Assembly: GCF_026626335.1 (NCBI RefSeq)
Contig: NZ_JAPNTZ010000001.1
Coordinates: 496,001-560,000 of the forward strand
Source of the DNA: Paractinoplanes pyxinae
Lineage (GTDB): Bacteria; Actinomycetota; Actinomycetes; Mycobacteriales; Micromonosporaceae
DNA length: 64,000 nt
Reading direction: 5' to 3'
How positions within the stretch are numbered: the first letter of the stretch is position 1; each line of letters starts with the position of its first letter. Positions 1 to 8,567 of this stretch are shown here, in pieces. The notes under the pieces are model-generated. The model was not told where the DNA came from and did not search any database. It worked only from the letters and a program-made list of their open reading frames with translations. A program made the translations under genes and the position numbers.

Positions 1-1503
1 GACTTCATCGCCGCCGCGCGGGTGGCCGGCATCGGCCGGATGCGCATTCTGGCCCGGCACGTGCTGCCCAACATCGCCGAACCGCTCGTGGTCTCGGCCA
101 CGATGGCCGCCGGAACCGCGCTGCTCTCGTTCGCCAGCCTGTCGTTCCTCGGCCTGGGAGTGCAGGCGCCCAGCTACGACTGGGGCCGCCTGCTGGGCGA
201 GGGCCTGGCCCAGATCTACGTCCACCCCGCCGGCGCCCTGGCCGCCGGCATCGCCGTGGTGCTGGCCGCGATGGCCTTCAACCTGTCCGGAGAGGCCGTA
301 GCCCGCGCGATCGGCCTGCGCTCAACCCACGCCGGCAAACGAGCAGAAACAGCCACCGACCACCAGATCGCTCAGTCCGAACCCGAGCCGGACGCCTCCG
401 ACCAGCCCTTGCTGGCCGTGCAGAACTTGCAAGTCAGCTTCCCCACGGCGTCCGGCGAGGTCACCCCGGTCCGCGGCGTCAGCCTGACCGTCCGCAAGGG
501 CGAGGCCATCGGCATCGTCGGCGAAAGTGGCTCCGGCAAGAGCCTGACCGCGCTGGCCATAGCCCAGCTGATCGAGCGCCCAGGCCAAGTACGAGCCGAC
601 CGCCTCGACTTCCTAGGCGCCGACCTGCGCGAGGGCGTCGAACAGAGCAAGAATGAGCTGCGGCGGCTGCTGGGGACGTCGCTGTCGATGGTGTTTCAGG
701 ATCCGATGACTTCGCTCAATCCGACGCAAAGGGTGGGGCGGCAACTGGCCGAAGTCGTGCGTGAGCATCAGGGGGCTGATCGGCGGACGGCTTGGCGGCG
801 GGCTGTTGATCGGCTGTCGGCTGTTCGCATTCCGGGGGCCGAGCGGCGGGCGCGGCAGTTGCCGCACGAGTTCTCGGGTGGCATGCGGCAGCGGGCGATG
901 ATCGGGATGGGCGTGATGGCCAATCCCAAGCTGATCATTGCCGATGAGCCGACCACTGCTCTTGATGTCACCGTTCAGCGGCAGGTGCTGCAGTTGCTGG
1001 CCAACATCCGGGCCGCGGAGGACGTCGGGCTTCTGTTCATCAGTCACGACGTCACCGTGGTGGGGCAGGTCTGCGACCGGGTGCTGGTCATGTACGCCGG
1101 GCGGGTTGTCGAAGACCTGCCGACCGAGGCCTTGCTGCACGATGCGCGGCACCCCTACACGCGGGCACTGGTGGCCGCCGTGCCCGACATGACCACCGAC
1201 CGGGACCGGCCGCTGGCCGTGATCCCGGGTCGCCCGCCGGACCCGCACGACCTGCCGACCGGCTGCCCGTACGCGCCCCGCTGCCCGCTCGCCAGCGACC
1301 AGTGCCGCCAGGAAGACCCGGCCCTGACGACGTACGCCGCCGGCCGTCGCGTCGCCTGCTGGCACGCCGACCTGGCCCCGGCCGCGGTGCCCGACAACCG
1401 CACCGCGAGCGACGAGACAAACGGCCTAGTGCAGGGCGACCCGGTCGCGAGCGAGAACACCGACGACCAGATTGCCGCACCGTTGGGAGGAGAAAGACCG
1501 TGA
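1..1503 (+). CDS. Peptide ABC transporter permease-ATPase fusion (5' end outside window)
   Basis: The reading frame is already open at base 1, so the start lies left of the window. The first ~105 visible residues are the end of a DppC/OppC-type permease: an EAA-type cytoplasmic loop (AAARVAGIGRM, then HVLPN) and two hydrophobic segments. A short polar linker joins it without a stop to a full nucleotide-binding domain: Walker A GESGSGKS (about visible residues 174-181), Q-loop FQDPMTSLNP, signature FSGGMRQR, Walker B LIIADEP, and the Cys-rich C-terminal motif CPYAPRCP typical of oligopeptide/dipeptide ATPases (DppD/OppD). Permease and ATPase are normally separate polypeptides. The fused form is known in some actinomycetes. 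It overlaps the next gene by GTGA, implying translational coupling. Role: inner-membrane import of peptides, with the DppF-like ATPase at 2840. The solute-binding protein and other permease are presumably upstream. Confidence 0.93.
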   Translation, partial: DFIAAARVAGIGRMRILARHVLPNIAEPLVVSATMAAGTALLSFASLSFLGLGVQAPSYDWGRLLGEGLAQIYVHPAGALAAGIAVVLAAMAFNLSGEAVARAIGLRSTHAGKRAETATDHQIAQSEPEPDASDQPLLAVQNLQVSFPTASGEVTPVRGVSLTVRKGEAIGIVGESGSGKSLTALAIAQLIERPGQVRADRLDFLGADLREGVEQSKNELRRLLGTSLSMVFQDPMTSLNPTQRVGRQLAEVVREHQGADRRTAWRRAVDRLSAVRIPGAERRARQLPHEFSGGMRQRAMIGMGVMANPKLIIADEPTTALDVTVQRQVLQLLANIRAAEDVGLLFISHDVTVVGQVCDRVLVMYAGRVVEDLPTEALLHDARHPYTRALVAAVPDMTTDRDRPLAVIPGRPPDPHDLPTGCPYAPRCPLASDQCRQEDPALTTYAAGRRVACWHADLAPAAVPDNRTASDETNGLVQGDPVASENTDDQIAAPLGGERP

Positions 1504-2852
1504 CTATTGATACCGAGCACTGGAACCGGCGTCTGGCTGAGCTGGCCGAGAAGCATGACGTTCCGGGTGCGACGCTGGGCGTGCTGCTCGACGAAGAGGT
1601 GAGCGAATCGGCGTACGGCGTTCTGAATGCCCGCACCGGCGTCGAGACGACCACCGACTCGCTGTTTCAGATCGGGTCGGTCAGCAAAGTGTGGACGACC
1701 ACGCTGGTCATGCAACTGGTCGACGAGGGGAAGCTGCAGCTCGACGCCCCGCTGGTCGAGGTGCTGCCGGAGCTGCGGCTGAGCGACCCCGGCGTCACGG
1801 CCAAGGTGACCATGCGGCACCTGCTGACCCACACCAGCGGCATCGACGGGGACGTCTTCACCGACACCGGGCGCGGCGACGACTGCCTCGAGAAGTACGC
1901 CGCGGCGCTGGCCGACGCGGCCCAGAATCATCCGCTCGAGGCGACCTGGTCGTACTGCAACTCCGGGTTCTCGCTGGCCGGCCGGGTCGTCGAGAAGCTC
2001 ACCGGCGGCACCTGGGACGCGGCCGTACGCGAACGGCTGGTCGCCCCGCTCGGGCTGACCCACACGGTCACGTTGCCCGAGGAGGCGCTGCTGCACCGGG
2101 CCGCCGTCGGGCACGTGACGCACGACGGGAAGCAGACCGTGGCGCCGGTGTGGGGCATCCCGCGATCGGCGGGGCCGGCCGGCAGCATCGTCTCGACCGT
2201 GGCCGACCTGCTCAAGTTCGCGCGGATGCACCTGGACAACGGGGCCGATGTGCTCAGCGCCGCGAGCGCCGCCGCCATGGCCGAGCACCAGGTCGAGCTG
2301 CCCGACAAGCACCTGCTGGGCGATTCCTGGGGTCTGGGCTGGGAACGGGCCGGCTGGGACGGCCACCGGGTGATCGGGCACGACGGCAACACCATCGGCC
2401 AGGCCGCGTTCCTGCGCATCCTGCCCGAGAAGAGGCTGGCGGTGGCGCTGCTGACCAACGGCGGCAACGGCGCCAAGCTGTACGAGGAGCTGTTCCGCGA
2501 GATCTTCGCCGAGCTGGCCGACGTGCCCGTGCCGCACCCGCTGAGCCCGCCGTCCACGCCGGTCGACATCGATCCGGCGCCGTACGTGGGTGTCTACGAG
2601 CGGGCCAGCATCCGCCAGGAGGTCAGCGTCGGCGAGAACGGCCCGGTGATGCGGGTCAGCGTCACCGGCGCGATGGCCGAGCTGCTGCAGGAGGAGCCGA
2701 CCGACTACCCGATGGTCGCGGTCGCGCCCGACCTGTTCGTCTGCCAGGACCCGGAGACCGGCAACTGGATCCCGGCCACCTTCTACCAGCTGCCCACCGG
2801 CGAGAAGTACGTGCATTTCGGCGCTCGGGCCACCCCGCTGTGCGCGAGCTGA
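1500..2852 (+). CDS. Serine hydrolase, beta-lactamase/D-aminopeptidase (S12) family
   Basis: 450 aa from GTG at 1500, chosen because a strong ribosome site (GGGAGGAGAAAG) sits just upstream and the start overlaps the previous stop as GTGA. Class-C beta-lactamase-fold motifs are intact: SxxK (Ser60-Val-Ser-Lys63), YCN (Tyr152), and HDGN near the end of the catalytic domain. A ~100-residue C-terminal beta-rich domain follows. No signal peptide, so probably cytoplasmic. S12 enzymes include D-aminopeptidases, DD-carboxypeptidases and esterases. Lying between two peptide-transporter ATPase genes, it most likely hydrolyses imported peptides, possibly D-residue-containing ones (inference). It is closely similar to the C-terminal half of the 5309-8566 protein, so one arose from the other by duplication. 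Confidence 0.9.
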   Translation: MTIDTEHWNRRLAELAEKHDVPGATLGVLLDEEVSESAYGVLNARTGVETTTDSLFQIGSVSKVWTTTLVMQLVDEGKLQLDAPLVEVLPELRLSDPGVTAKVTMRHLLTHTSGIDGDVFTDTGRGDDCLEKYAAALADAAQNHPLEATWSYCNSGFSLAGRVVEKLTGGTWDAAVRERLVAPLGLTHTVTLPEEALLHRAAVGHVTHDGKQTVAPVWGIPRSAGPAGSIVSTVADLLKFARMHLDNGADVLSAASAAAMAEHQVELPDKHLLGDSWGLGWERAGWDGHRVIGHDGNTIGQAAFLRILPEKRLAVALLTNGGNGAKLYEELFREIFAELADVPVPHPLSPPSTPVDIDPAPYVGVYERASIRQEVSVGENGPVMRVSVTGAMAELLQEEPTDYPMVAVAPDLFVCQDPETGNWIPATFYQLPTGEKYVHFGARATPLCAS

Positions 2853-3577
2853 CGTTCGAGGACGTGACCGTGCGGTTCGGCTCGCGCCGGCTGGGCACGG
2901 TCGCGGTCGACGGCGTGAACCTGGTCGTGCCGGCCGGCCAGGTGGTCGGGCTGGTCGGCGAGTCCGGCTCGGGCAAGTCGACGCTGGCCCGGGCCGCGGT
3001 CGGCCTGGCCCCGCTGACGGCGGGCCGGATCCTGCTGGACGGCCGGCCCGTCCAGCGGGACAAACTGCAGATGATCTTCCAAGACCCGTACTCGGCGCTG
3101 GACCCGCGGATGAGCATCGGCGACTCGATCGCCGAGCCCATGCCCCGGAAGATGCCCGGCCGCCGGGCCGAGGTGGCCCGCCTGCTGGAACTGGTCGGGC
3201 TGGCCGCGGACCGGGCCGGCGCCCGCCCCGACGAGCTCTCCGGCGGTCAGCGGCAGCGGGTCGCGCTGGCCCGCGCCCTGGCCGGCCGGCCCGAGGTCAT
3301 CGTGGCCGACGAGATCACCTCGGCCCTGGACGTCTCGATCCAGGGCGCGGTGCTCAACGTGGTCAAGGATCTGCAGCGCCGGATGCGGCTGACGATGCTG
3401 TTCATCTCGCACAATCTGGCCGTGGTGCGCTATGTCAGCGACATCGTGGCCGTGATGCGGCAGGGCCGGATCGTCGAGTACGGCCCGGTCGAGCAGGTGC
3501 TGACCGACCCGCGGCACGAGTACACGCGGGAGCTGCTGGAGGCGGTGCCGCGTCCCGGCGTACCGCTCGGGAACTGA
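2840..3577 (+). CDS. Peptide ABC transporter ATP-binding protein (DppF/OppF-like)
   Basis: 245 aa from GTG at 2840, which overlaps the end of the preceding hydrolase by 13 bp. The start is set by the position of the first beta strand (VRELTFEDVTV). Walker A GESGSGKS is at about residues 38-45. It has Q-loop FQDPYSALDP, signature LSGGQRQR, Walker B VIVADE and switch His in FISHN. It is shorter than typical DppF (~320 aa) because the C-terminal Cys-rich oligopeptide-binding extension is missing. It should form the heterodimeric motor with the ATPase half of the 1-1503 product. Energises peptide uptake. Confidence 0.92.
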   Translation: MRELTFEDVTVRFGSRRLGTVAVDGVNLVVPAGQVVGLVGESGSGKSTLARAAVGLAPLTAGRILLDGRPVQRDKLQMIFQDPYSALDPRMSIGDSIAEPMPRKMPGRRAEVARLLELVGLAADRAGARPDELSGGQRQRVALARALAGRPEVIVADEITSALDVSIQGAVLNVVKDLQRRMRLTMLFISHNLAVVRYVSDIVAVMRQGRIVEYGPVEQVLTDPRHEYTRELLEAVPRPGVPLGN

Positions 3578-3587
3578 GCCATGCCAC

Positions 3588-3593
3588 TAGGCT
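3588..3593 (+). promoter_or_regulatory. -10 box of a leaderless promoter for the PucR gene
   Basis: TAGGCT lies 8 nt before ATG 3602, and no Shine-Dalgarno precedes that ATG. This is the spacing expected when transcription starts at the start codon. It supports 3602 over the in-frame ATG at 3581. Confidence 0.5.
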
Positions 3594-3601
3594 CGACTGG
3601 C

Positions 3602-5209
3602 ATGAGCCAGCTGCCGCGCGCCAGTCTCGGCCGGGTCCTCGACGACCTGGGGGCCACGCTGCTCGACCTGGTGCACGGCCGGGTGGGCTCGGCCGAGCCG
3701 ATCGCCGGGATCGCCATCCACGACCCGTACGACGAGCCGAACCTGCCTTCGCCCGCGCTGGTGCTCGGCGTCGGCCTGCGTGAGCCGGCCGAGATCGCCG
3801 CGCTGCTGCGGGCCCTGGGCAAGCAGGGCGCGGCCGGTCTGATCGTGCGGGCCCCGGTGCCGCCCGGCGACGAGCTCCGGGCCGCCGCCGAGGAGTCCGG
3901 GGTGGCCCTGCTGGCGTTGACCCGCGGGGCTTCCTGGGCCCAGCTGGCCGCGCTGCTGCGCTCGATGCTGAGCCAGGGCGACGTCGGCGACGCCGGCCCC
4001 GAGATGCTGGGCGGCCTGCCCTCGGGTGACCTGTTCGCGCTGGCCAACGCCGTCGCCGCGCTGGTCGACGCACCGGTGACGATCGAGGACCCGGATTCGC
4101 GCGTGCTGGCCTTCTCGGGCCGGCAGGAGGAGGCCGACGAGTCCCGGGTCGAGACGATTCTGGGACGCCAGGTGCCCGAGCGCTACGCCCGCCTGCTGTC
4201 CCGCCAGGGCGCGTTCCGCGATCTGCACCGCAGCGCCGACCCGGTGTTCGTGACCCCGCCGGCCAGCGCGCCGGAGGACTTCTCGGTGCCCCGGGTGGCG
4301 GTGGCCGTGCGGGCCGGCGACGAGTTCCTGGGCTCGATCTGGGCCGCCGTGCACGAGCCGCTGACCCCCGATCGGTCGCGCGCGTTCAGTGATGCGGCCA
4401 AGCTGGTCGCGCTGCACCTGTTGCGGCTGCGCGCCGGCGCGGATGTCGAGCGCCGATTGCGTACGGAATTGGTCGGCACCGCCTTGGAAGGGGGCTCAGG
4501 CGCGCGCGAATCGCTGGCCCGGCTCGGCCTCACCGACCAGCCGCTGGTGGTGCTGGCGCTGGCCCCGGCCGAACCCGAGGGCGCGGCCGACCGGTCGGGC
4601 CTGGCCGCCGACCGCCAGAGGCTGACCGACGCGCTGGCCATGCACCTGAGCGCGGTGCACGCCGGAAGCGCGGTGGCCCTGCTCGGCGACGTCGCCTACG
4701 GGCTGCTGCCGGTGGCCACCGCCGAGCGGGCCGTCCAGGTGGCCGGCGAGTTCCTGGACCGGGTGGGTGAGCGGGTGCCCGCGCTGATCGGGGTCAGCCC
4801 GTCCGCATCCTCGATCAGCGAGCTGGCGGCCGCGCGGGCCAGTGCCGACCGCGCGCTGCGGGTGCTGCGCACCGATTGCGGGCTGCGGGTGGCGCGGCTG
4901 GCCGACGTCTACACCAAGGCGATGGTGCTGGAACTGCGCGATCTGGTGGCCGAGCGCGGTGACGCCCCGACCGGACCGCTGGCCAAGCTTCTCGCGTACG
5001 ACGCCGAGCACAACGCCAACCTGGTCGAAACCTACGCGGCCTGGCTGGACGCGTTCGGCGACGCGGTGGCCGCCGCGGCCGCCCTGCACGTTCACCCCAA
5101 CACGTTCCGCTACCGGCTGCGCCGCCTGGCCGAGGTGGGCGAGGTGGATCTCACCGACCCCGAGGCCCGGTTCGGCGCCATGCTGCAACTGCGGGTGTTC
5201 TCGGCGTAG
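3602..5209 (+). CDS. PucR-family transcriptional regulator
   Basis: 535 aa. The N-terminal ~140 residues resemble the purine-catabolism PucR ligand domain. A central GGDEF-like/CdaR-type region follows, and the C-terminus has the PucR helix-turn-helix (ALHVHPNTFRYRLRRLAEV near residues 493-511). Start ATG 3602 is chosen because a leaderless-type TAGGCT box stands 8 nt upstream. An upstream ATG at 3581 is possible. It sits between the transporter genes and the peptidase/racemase genes and ends in its own terminator, so it is the obvious candidate regulator of the peptide/amino-acid salvage locus (inference). PucR/CdaR-type proteins are often activators responding to a pathway metabolite. Confidence 0.9.
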   Translation: MSQLPRASLGRVLDDLGATLLDLVHGRVGSAEPIAGIAIHDPYDEPNLPSPALVLGVGLREPAEIAALLRALGKQGAAGLIVRAPVPPGDELRAAAEESGVALLALTRGASWAQLAALLRSMLSQGDVGDAGPEMLGGLPSGDLFALANAVAALVDAPVTIEDPDSRVLAFSGRQEEADESRVETILGRQVPERYARLLSRQGAFRDLHRSADPVFVTPPASAPEDFSVPRVAVAVRAGDEFLGSIWAAVHEPLTPDRSRAFSDAAKLVALHLLRLRAGADVERRLRTELVGTALEGGSGARESLARLGLTDQPLVVLALAPAEPEGAADRSGLAADRQRLTDALAMHLSAVHAGSAVALLGDVAYGLLPVATAERAVQVAGEFLDRVGERVPALIGVSPSASSISELAAARASADRALRVLRTDCGLRVARLADVYTKAMVLELRDLVAERGDAPTGPLAKLLAYDAEHNANLVETYAAWLDAFGDAVAAAAALHVHPNTFRYRLRRLAEVGEVDLTDPEARFGAMLQLRVFSA

Positions 5210-5239
5210 CGGACGAGTCGGGGGCCCTCGACTCGTCCG
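5210..5239 (+). terminator. Strong hairpin terminator after the PucR gene
   Basis: A perfect 11-bp inverted repeat (CGGACGAGTCG at 5210-5220 and CGACTCGTCCG at 5229-5239) with an 8-nt GC loop starts immediately after the stop codon. No U-tract follows, as is usual in high-GC actinobacteria. Confidence 0.8.
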
Positions 5240-5308
5240 GGCGCACCATGACACCGGCCGCCGCGGCGGGCAGGCTTCCCGCTAAGACCCATGAGGCGAG
5301 GGGGAACC

Positions 5309-8300
5309 GTGGCACGTCGTGCGCAGATCGAGGACCTGGTGTCGGTGGCGACGCCCGAGCAGCCCGCCCTGAGCCCGGACGGCGGCCGGATCGCGTACGT
5401 GCTGCGCACGGCCGACCAGGAGGCCGACCGCGTCCTGCGGGGCATCTGGCTCGTGGACGACAACGGCGCGCGGAAAAGGCTGACCAGAGGAAAGGCCGAC
5501 ACCTCGCCGGCCTGGTCGCCGGACGGCCGGCAGCTGGCCTTCCTGCGCGGCGGCGAGGAACCGCCGCAGGTGTGGCTGCTGCCCGCCGACGGGGGCGAAC
5601 CCGAAGCGGTCACCGACCTGCCCAAGGGCGCGGGCGCCCCGGCATGGAGCCCCGACGGCACGAAAATCGCCTTCTCGGCGCCCGTCGCGACGGCGGACGC
5701 GGACGAGAAGGCGCCGATCGTCACTGAACGCCTCGACTATCAGGCCGACGGCGCCGGGTGGCTGCGCGACGTCCGCAAGCACCTGTTCGTGCTCGACGTG
5801 GAGACCCGGCAGGTCCGCCAGGTGACCGAGGGTGACTGGCACGCGGGCGATCCGGCCTGGTCGCCCGACTCGGCCCGGCTGGCCTTCGCGGCGGCCACCG
5901 GTTCGGACGCCGATCTGGTGTTCCGCGCGCCACTGCACGTCCTGGACATCACCGATCCCAAGGCCCGGCCGCGGGTGGTCGGACTCGACGAAGGCGTCGC
6001 CGGGCCGGCCGTGTGGACGCCGGACGGCGACGCGCTGGTGGTCGTCGGCTATGCGGGCGAACCGATCGGGCACGCGCGTCTGCTCTACGTGCCGCTGGAC
6101 GGCGGGCCGGTGCGGGACCTCGCGGAGAGCCTGGACCGCAACGTGATGCCGGGCGGGCCGGCCTATCCGGGCGCGGTGCCACGGTTCCTCGGCGACGGGC
6201 TGACGGTCCTGTTCTGCGTACGGGATAGGGGGTGTTCGCACTTGTACGCGGTGTCCACGGACGGCGGCGAGCCGCGTGCGGTCGTGGCGGGCGCCGGACG
6301 TGTGGTCTCGGGGCTGTCGGTCGCGGGCGACACTGCGGCGATCGTGTTGGCCACCCCCACCTCGTACGGGGAAGTTGTCTCGATCGACGTCGCGGGCGGC
6401 GCCGAAAGCGTGCGCACGAGCCACAACGAGAGCGACATCGACCTGTACGTGCGTGAGGAACGCGAATTCAGCATCTCCGACGGCACGGTCGTCCAGGGCT
6501 GGCTGATCCGCGATCCCGAGGCGACCGGCCCGCACCCGCTGCTGCTGGACATCCACGGCGGCCCGCACAACGCCTGGAACGGCGCCGCCGACGACGTCCA
6601 CCTGTACCACCAGGAACTGGCCGCGGCCGGCTGGATCGTGCTGCTGCTCAACCCGAGGGCCAGCGACGGCTACGGCGAGCGGTTCTACAACGCCGCCCTG
6701 GGCGCCTGGGGTGTGGCCGACGCCCGCGACTTCCTCGAACCGCTCGACCAGCTGGTGGCCGACGGCACCGCCGATCCGCAGAAGCTGGCGGTGGCCGGCT
6801 ACAGCTACGGCGGCTACATGACCTGCTATCTCACGGCCATCGACAACCGGTTCGCCGCCGCCGTCACCGGGGGTGTGGTCAGCGACCTGACGAGCATGGC
6901 CGGCGCCTCGGACGACGGGCATCTGCTGGCCGACATCGAGCTCGGCGGCCGCCCGTACGCGAATCCGGAGCACTATGCCGCGATGTCGCCGCTGACCCGG
7001 GTGGCCGACGTCGACACGCCGACCCTGATCATCCAGGGCGACTCGGATCTGCGCTGCCCGGTCGGCCAGGCCCAGCAGTGGTTCACCGCGCTGCGCGAGC
7101 GCGGCGTCCCGGCCGAGCTCGTGCTGTACCCGGGCGGCTCGCACCTGTTGATCGTCGAGGGGCCGCCGTCGCAGCGCCTCGACTTCAACCGCCGGATCGC
7201 CGAGTGGGTGCAGCGGCACACCGGAACCGGCCGCAAGCCGCTCGACGCCGCGCACTGGCAGCGGCGGCTCGACGTTCTCGCGGCACGGCACGGGCTCCCG
7301 GGCGCCGTTCTGGGAATCTCGCGCGGAGACGAGCTGGTCGAGGCCGCGTACGGATTGGTCAATGTGGACAGCGGCGTCGAGACCACCACCGAGTCGGTCT
7401 TTCAGATCGGCTCGATCAGCAAGGTCTGGACGGCCACCCTGGTGCAGCAGCTGGTCGACGAGGGCAAGCTCGAACTGGACGCGCCGATCGCCGACGTGCT
7501 GCCCGAGCTGACCCTGGCCGACTCCGGTGTCGCGGCCAAGGTGACCATGCGGCACCTGCTGACCCACACCAGCGGCATCGACGGCGACGTCTTCACCGAC
7601 ACCGGCCGCGGCGACGACTGCCTCGCGCTCTACGTGGACGGCCTGCGGGACGTGGCGCAGAACCATCCGCTCGGCGCCACCTGGTCGTACTGCAACTCCG
7701 GGTTCTCGCTGGCCGGCCGGGTGATCGAGAAGCTGACCGGCGGCACCTGGGACGCGGCCGTCCGCGAGCGCATCATCACCCCGCTCGCCCTGCGCCGCAC
7801 CAGCACCCTGCCCGAGGAGGCCCTGCTGCACCGCACGGCGGCGGGCCACCTGCCCGGCCCGCAGGTCGCGCCCGTGTGGATGCTGCCGCGGGCGCTCGGC
7901 CCGGCCGGGCTCATCAACTCGACCGCGGCCGACCTGCTGGCGTTCGCGAGGATGCACCTCGACGGGGGCGGGGACGTGCTGAGCGCGGCCGGCGCCGCCG
8001 CGATGACCGAGGAACAGGTCGAGCTGCCCGAGAAGTACACGCTGGGCGACTCGTGGGGGCTGGGCTGGATCCGGTTCGGCTGGGACGGGCACCGGCTGAT
8101 CGGGCACGACGGCAACACCATCGGCCAGTCGGCGTTCCTGCGGCTGCTGCCCTCCCAGGGGCTGGCCGTGACCCTGCTGACCAACGGCGAAGGGGCCCGC
8201 GACCTCTACCAGGACCTGTTCACCGAGATCTTCGCCGAGGTGGCCGGGGTGACGATGCCGCGGCCGCTCACCCCGCCGTCGCCGCCGGTCGACGTGGACG

Positions 8301-8566
8301 TCACCCCGCACCTGGGCACCTACGAGCGGGCCAGCGTGCGCCTGGAGGTGCTCGAGGGTCCCATTTTGAGAATGACCCAGACCGGGCCGCTGGCCGAGCT
8401 CAGCCCCGAGCCGGTGCACGAGCTGCCGATGGTGGGCGTGAAGGAAGACTTGTTCCTGGTGCAGATGCCCAACAGCGACGTCTGGTTCCCGGCCTACTTC
8501 TACCGCCTGCCGACCGGCGAGCGCTATCTGCACCTGGGCGTGCGGGCCACCCCGAAGGTGGCCTGA
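5309..8566 (+). CDS. Fusion of S9 prolyl-oligopeptidase-family peptidase and S12 serine hydrolase
   Basis: 1,085 aa from GTG 5309, preceded by AGGGGGA. An upstream in-frame ATG at 5291 lacks a ribosome site. Residues 1-~400 form a WD40-like beta-propeller (PDG, SPDG and WSPD repeats). Residues ~400-635 are an S9 alpha/beta-hydrolase domain with nucleophile Ser499 in GYSYGGY, acid Asp in QGDSD and His in GGSH. After a short linker, residues ~645-1085 are a second complete enzyme of the beta-lactamase/S12 family (Ser702-x-x-Lys705, YCN Tyr794, HDGN), near-identical in layout to the 1500-2852 protein. Both catalytic centres look intact. Acylaminoacyl/dipeptidyl peptidases of S9 release residues from short peptides. 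The fusion would let one cytoplasmic protein attack two bond types in an imported peptide (inference). It lies one base before the M20 gene. Confidence 0.9.
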   Translation: MARRAQIEDLVSVATPEQPALSPDGGRIAYVLRTADQEADRVLRGIWLVDDNGARKRLTRGKADTSPAWSPDGRQLAFLRGGEEPPQVWLLPADGGEPEAVTDLPKGAGAPAWSPDGTKIAFSAPVATADADEKAPIVTERLDYQADGAGWLRDVRKHLFVLDVETRQVRQVTEGDWHAGDPAWSPDSARLAFAAATGSDADLVFRAPLHVLDITDPKARPRVVGLDEGVAGPAVWTPDGDALVVVGYAGEPIGHARLLYVPLDGGPVRDLAESLDRNVMPGGPAYPGAVPRFLGDGLTVLFCVRDRGCSHLYAVSTDGGEPRAVVAGAGRVVSGLSVAGDTAAIVLATPTSYGEVVSIDVAGGAESVRTSHNESDIDLYVREEREFSISDGTVVQGWLIRDPEATGPHPLLLDIHGGPHNAWNGAADDVHLYHQELAAAGWIVLLLNPRASDGYGERFYNAALGAWGVADARDFLEPLDQLVADGTADPQKLAVAGYSYGGYMTCYLTAIDNRFAAAVTGGVVSDLTSMAGASDDGHLLADIELGGRPYANPEHYAAMSPLTRVADVDTPTLIIQGDSDLRCPVGQAQQWFTALRERGVPAELVLYPGGSHLLIVEGPPSQRLDFNRRIAEWVQRHTGTGRKPLDAAHWQRRLDVLAARHGLPGAVLGISRGDELVEAAYGLVNVDSGVETTTESVFQIGSISKVWTATLVQQLVDEGKLELDAPIADVLPELTLADSGVAAKVTMRHLLTHTSGIDGDVFTDTGRGDDCLALYVDGLRDVAQNHPLGATWSYCNSGFSLAGRVIEKLTGGTWDAAVRERIITPLALRRTSTLPEEALLHRTAAGHLPGPQVAPVWMLPRALGPAGLINSTAADLLAFARMHLDGGGDVLSAAGAAAMTEEQVELPEKYTLGDSWGLGWIRFGWDGHRLIGHDGNTIGQSAFLRLLPSQGLAVTLLTNGEGARDLYQDLFTEIFAEVAGVTMPRPLTPPSPPVDVDVTPHLGTYERASVRLEVLEGPILRMTQTGPLAELSPEPVHELPMVGVKEDLFLVQMPNSDVWFPAYFYRLPTGERYLHLGVRATPKVA

Positions 8567-8567
8567 G

